DNA of 24,142 nucleotides from Clostridia bacterium. Lineage in GTDB: Bacteria > Bacillota_A > Clostridia > Christensenellales > Aristaeellaceae. How positions within the stretch are numbered: the stretch's first letter is position 1; each line of letters starts with the position of its first letter. The notes under the pieces are model-generated. The model was not told the origin of the DNA, ran no database searches, and saw only the letters and a list, made by a program, of their open reading frames with translations. The position numbers were made by a program, and so were the translations under genes. Location of the stretch: assembly GCA_017938645.1 (NCBI GenBank), contig JAGBBE010000134.1, positions 1 through 24,142 of the forward strand, written 5' to 3'. Below are positions 21,689-24,142 of the stretch, one piece after another.

Positions 21689-22838
21689 TCTCCACGCCCT
21701 GACGGAGCATCAGTCCGGCAGGAAGCCCCGCGCCCAGCGCCCACAGGTCATAGGCGCGCAGATCGAGCTGATAGATGGGGCTGCTCCGATCCCCGTCTGC
21801 GGCTTTGGCGATGATGCGAATCACGCTGCTTTTGAACTGTGCTGTTATGTCGCCGGCATCTTTGCGCAGACCCAGCAGACGGACGTATTCGGGATGTGGA
21901 TGATTATCGAGAAGCGTCTTAGGCATATCCAAAAGCGCATGGCAGCACAGGCGGCTGAGCCGCGCGTGTGCGTAGCGTTTGGTTTTGAGAACAGAAAGCA
22001 GCTCCTCACGGCTGACGGCCTGTGCGGCACAGGCGGAGAGACGGTTTTCGAGGCCCTCGGTACAATCCGGCAGAAGCGCAAGCGACGCCTGATCCATGCT
22101 GCGCAGCTTGTAAAGAAGCAGCAGATCCAGCGCGTCCGGCCTGCATGCGGGACTGCGTGGAAGCGTCCAGCCGCAGGATTGGTCGGCTTCTTCAAAGTTG
22201 CCTTCGTGGAAAGCGCGGCGAACAGCCGTGGCGGAGGGCCATTCATTCTGAGTGAGGGACTGCGCGTGATAATCGCCCTTACGCAGAACCGGCAGAGGAA
22301 TTAGCGGACTGTTCAGCCGAAGAATGGCGCGCAGATAGCACAGCGCAAGGATGTTGTTGGGCTTGCTCCATACATTGCCGCCGAGGCAGCTTTCAAGCGC
22401 GCGTCCCTGTGCAGCGGCAAATGAACAGCCACTTTTAAGCGCATCATGAAGCAAGGAGGTGAAATCTTCTGTTGGATGTTCGAGCAGATCAGCGGCGGAC
22501 TGCAGTTTTTCGGTATCATCTTCCGCGCCGAAGGAGATATGCGTCACAAATCCAAGCTGCGTGAGAATCTCCACGCCGCCCAGTGCAAAGTGCTCCGCAT
22601 CCCGCACAGCAAAGGCGCACGGAAGCTCAAACACCGCGTCCGCACCAGCTTCAAGCGCGGCACGGGCGCGGTCGCGCGGAAGATGCACCGCAGGCATGCC
22701 GCGCTGCGTGAAGCATCCGCTCATCAGACACACAATCCGCGCCTCGGGCAGCTGGCTGCGGATGAGCTCAAACTGCCTCCTGTGTCCCAGATGAAAGGGA
22801 TCGTATTCACAAATAATTCCGACAACGGGTTTTCCCAT
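21681..22838 (-). CDS. tmcAL: tRNA(Met) cytidine acetate ligase-like protein (TmcAL/YlbM)
   Basis: The product is 385 residues from the ATG at 22838. The nucleotidyltransferase motif EYDPFHLGHRRQ (11-22) and SGCFTQRGMPAVH match the start of the YlbM/TmcAL family, as does KPNNILALCYLRAI further on. In Bacillus the enzyme uses acetate and ATP to acetylate the wobble cytidine of elongator tRNA-Met. The start is uncertain. An in-frame ATG at 22865 would add nine residues, and neither site has a good SD. I prefer 22838 because it puts the family's VVGIICEY a few residues from the start. It is divergent from pta, which is noteworthy because both genes deal with acetate. Confidence 0.88.
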   Translation of the reverse strand: MGKPVVGIICEYDPFHLGHRRQFELIRSQLPEARIVCLMSGCFTQRGMPAVHLPRDRARAALEAGADAVFELPCAFAVRDAEHFALGGVEILTQLGFVTHISFGAEDDTEKLQSAADLLEHPTEDFTSLLHDALKSGCSFAAAQGRALESCLGGNVWSKPNNILALCYLRAILRLNSPLIPLPVLRKGDYHAQSLTQNEWPSATAVRRAFHEGNFEEADQSCGWTLPRSPACRPDALDLLLLYKLRSMDQASLALLPDCTEGLENRLSACAAQAVSREELLSVLKTKRYAHARLSRLCCHALLDMPKTLLDNHPHPEYVRLLGLRKDAGDITAQFKSSVIRIIAKAADGDRSSPIYQLDLRAYDLWALGAGLPAGLMLRQGVEIV

Positions 22839-22859
22839 ATGCTTTTTTGACTGCACCCC

Positions 22860-22895
22860 TTCCATTTGGTAGCAAAAAGATGTATACTGTATAAG
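22860..22895 (+). promoter_or_regulatory. Likely promoter region of pta
   Basis: Two overlapping candidates are visible. TTCCAT (22860-22865) with TATACT (22883-22888) has 17-base spacing; TTGGTA (22866-22871) with TATAAG (22890-22895) has 18-base spacing. I cannot choose between them. A 6-bp inverted repeat (22907-22912 with 22917-22922) lies just downstream, in the leader. Confidence 0.5.
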
Positions 22896-22948
22896 TTAGG
22901 ATACAGATACACTCATGTGTATTGTAGCACATAAGGGAGGAAAAGAAC

Positions 22949-23944
22949 ATGTCCGCTATTGAGAAAATCAAAGCCAAAGCCAAAGCGAATGTGAAGCACA
23001 TTGTGCTGCCCGAGGGCACCGAGCCCCGTACCGTGCAGGCCAGCGCTCAGATCATCGCTGAGGGTATTGCCAAGGTCACTCTGATCGGTAATGTGGACGA
23101 GGTCAAGAAGGTCGCTGCCGATACCAACACCGACCTGACCGGCGTTGAAATCATCGATCCTGCTGCCAGCGAGAAGAGCGCTGCCTATACTGAGCTGCTC
23201 TATAACCTGCGCAAGGCCAAGGGCATGACCATGGAACAGGCTGAGGAACTGGTGACCAAGAACACCCTGTATTACGGCACCCTCATGCTCAAGGCGGGCG
23301 ACGCTGACGGCATGGTCGCCGGCGCCATCAACTCCACCGGCAACGTGCTGCGCCCCGCGCTGCAGATCATCAAGACCGCCCCTGGCATCAAGGTCGTTTC
23401 CAGCTGCTTCATCATGGAGCTGCCTGACCAGAAGTGGGGCGACGACGGCGTGATGATCTTCGGCGACTGCGCCGTGATCCCCAATCCCACCGCGGAAGAA
23501 CTGGCTGCCATCGCCATCGCCAGCGCCGAGAGCGGCAAGCAGCTGGTCGATCTCGATCCCCGTGTTGCCATGCTTTCCTTCTCCACCAAGGGCAGCGCCA
23601 AGCACGAGAACGTGACCAAGGTGCAGGAAGCCACCGCTATGGCCAAGGAACTGGCTCCCGACCTCAAGCTGGACGGCGAGCTGCAGGCTGACGCCGCGCT
23701 GGTTGAAAGCGTTGGTCAGCTCAAGTCCCCCGGTTCCACCGTGGCCGGCCATGCCAACACCCTCATCTTCCCCGACCTGCAGGCTGGCAACATCGGCTAC
23801 AAGCTGGTGCAGCGTCTGGCCGGCGCCGAGGCCATCGGCCCCATCATCCAGGGTCTGGCCATGCCCGTGAGCGACCTCAGCCGCGGATGCTCCGTGGAAG
23901 ATATCGTGAGCGTTGTGGCCATCACCGCCGTCAAGGCTCAGTAA
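22949..23944 (+). CDS. pta: Phosphate acetyltransferase
   Basis: The product is 331 residues, the length of the short Pta form without the N-terminal DRTGG/CobQ-like domain. It converts acetyl-CoA and phosphate to acetyl phosphate and CoA in the cytoplasm. Family segments seen are VLPEGTEPRTVQA near the N-terminus, GMVAGAINSTGNVLRPAL, SSCFIMELP, GDCAVIPNPTAEELA, DPRVAMLSFSTKGSAKH, ELQADAAL and SPGSTVAGHANTLIFPDL. The ATG follows AAGGGAGG at good spacing. C-ending codons dominate, as in tyrS, suggesting strong expression. ackA follows 33 bases downstream, so the two form the substrate-level ATP route to acetate common in fermenters. Confidence 0.97.
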   Translation: MSAIEKIKAKAKANVKHIVLPEGTEPRTVQASAQIIAEGIAKVTLIGNVDEVKKVAADTNTDLTGVEIIDPAASEKSAAYTELLYNLRKAKGMTMEQAEELVTKNTLYYGTLMLKAGDADGMVAGAINSTGNVLRPALQIIKTAPGIKVVSSCFIMELPDQKWGDDGVMIFGDCAVIPNPTAEELAAIAIASAESGKQLVDLDPRVAMLSFSTKGSAKHENVTKVQEATAMAKELAPDLKLDGELQADAALVESVGQLKSPGSTVAGHANTLIFPDLQAGNIGYKLVQRLAGAEAIGPIIQGLAMPVSDLSRGCSVEDIVSVVAITAVKAQ

Positions 23945-23977
23945 AAACAAGTATCAATTACAAGGAGAGCATTCCAA

Positions 23978-24142
23978 ATGAAAATTCTGATTGTGAACGC
24001 CGGTTCTTCCTCCCTGAAGTACCAGCTGGTTGATATGGACGGCGAGAAGCTGATGGCCAAGGGCCTGGTGGAGCGCATCGGCATTGCCGGCTCCAAGCTG
24101 ACCCAGAAGGTGAATGGCGTGGAGCTGGTTTTTGAGCAGCCC
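23978..24142 (+). CDS. ackA: Acetate kinase, N-terminal part (partial)
   Basis: The window ends after 55 codons. The start [20 protein letters not shown] is the phosphate-binding opening of acetate kinase, with the N-A-G-S-S-S-L-K motif. CAAGGAGAG lies 8 to 10 bases before the ATG. The enzyme makes ATP and acetate from acetyl phosphate supplied by Pta, encoded just upstream, and the two genes are almost certainly cotranscribed. The rest of the gene is outside the window, so integrity cannot be judged. Confidence 0.96.
   Translation, partial: MKILIVNAGSSSLKYQLVDMDGEKLMAKGLVERIGIAGSKLTQKVNGVELVFEQP

Noticed and set aside
1..24142. Mobile element, prophage, defence island or toxin-antitoxin genes
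   Set aside because: No transposase, integrase, phage structural gene, restriction or toxin-type protein was recognised among the supported genes, and no tRNA-adjacent direct repeats were seen near tRNA-Pro.

Overview
The window looks like chromosomal DNA of an anaerobic, Gram-positive-type (Clostridia-like) bacterium with moderately high GC. The evidence is a tyrosine T-box leader, strong AGGAGG-type ribosome binding sites, TTGACA/TATAAT promoters at 16-18 bp spacing, a pta-ackA acetate pathway, TmcAL, an ECF-like small membrane protein, a heterodimeric ABC exporter, and a secreted transglutaminase/Big_2/BspA protein typical of gut Firmicutes. I saw no phage, plasmid, transposase, CRISPR or rRNA. 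The species cannot be named from this sequence.

Layout. 1-348: 3' end of a YeiH-type membrane protein, then a terminator and tRNA-Pro(GGG) on the minus strand. 763-2046: a secreted three-SH3b protein and a small membrane protein. 2087-3717 (minus): two TIM-barrel enzymes joined by a TAATG overlap. 3844-4629: a class A beta-lactamase-fold serine hydrolase without a signal peptide. 4667-6267 (minus): a histidine phosphatase and a P1-family peptidase. 6415-7326: another sugar isomerase/epimerase TIM barrel. 7362-9131 (minus): the secreted transglutaminase-like protein. 9229-13092: promoter and T-box(Tyr) leader, then PLP aminotransferase, tyrS, a YigZ/IMPACT protein and a GNAT acetyltransferase, tightly packed. 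13213-14694 (minus): a DUF1846 protein. 14870-16845 (minus): a nitroreductase, a probable 13-codon leader peptide with an attenuator-like terminator, and an MFS exporter. 16988-18118: an AI-2E/YtvI-type permease. 18150-21622 (minus): two half ABC exporters with complementary degenerate and canonical ATP sites. 21681-22838 (minus): TmcAL. 22949-24142: pta and the start of ackA.

How the genes work together. The T-box operon senses uncharged tRNA-Tyr and would raise both an aminotransferase, possibly making tyrosine from its keto acid, and tyrosyl-tRNA synthetase. pta and ackA form the acetyl-CoA to acetate ATP-generating route. The MFS pump and the ABC pair are two separate efflux-type systems. 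Convergent neighbours repeatedly share one hairpin that overlaps their stop codons.

I did not find a convincing wholly new multi-gene system. The best leads are the leader-peptide/terminator arrangement before the MFS gene, the Tyr T-box in front of an aminotransferase, the coupled TIM-barrel pair at 2087-3717, and a 20-bp perfect inverted repeat at 13166-13207 that may be a dispersed element. All calls come from reading the sequence and translations by eye. No database search or folding program was run.
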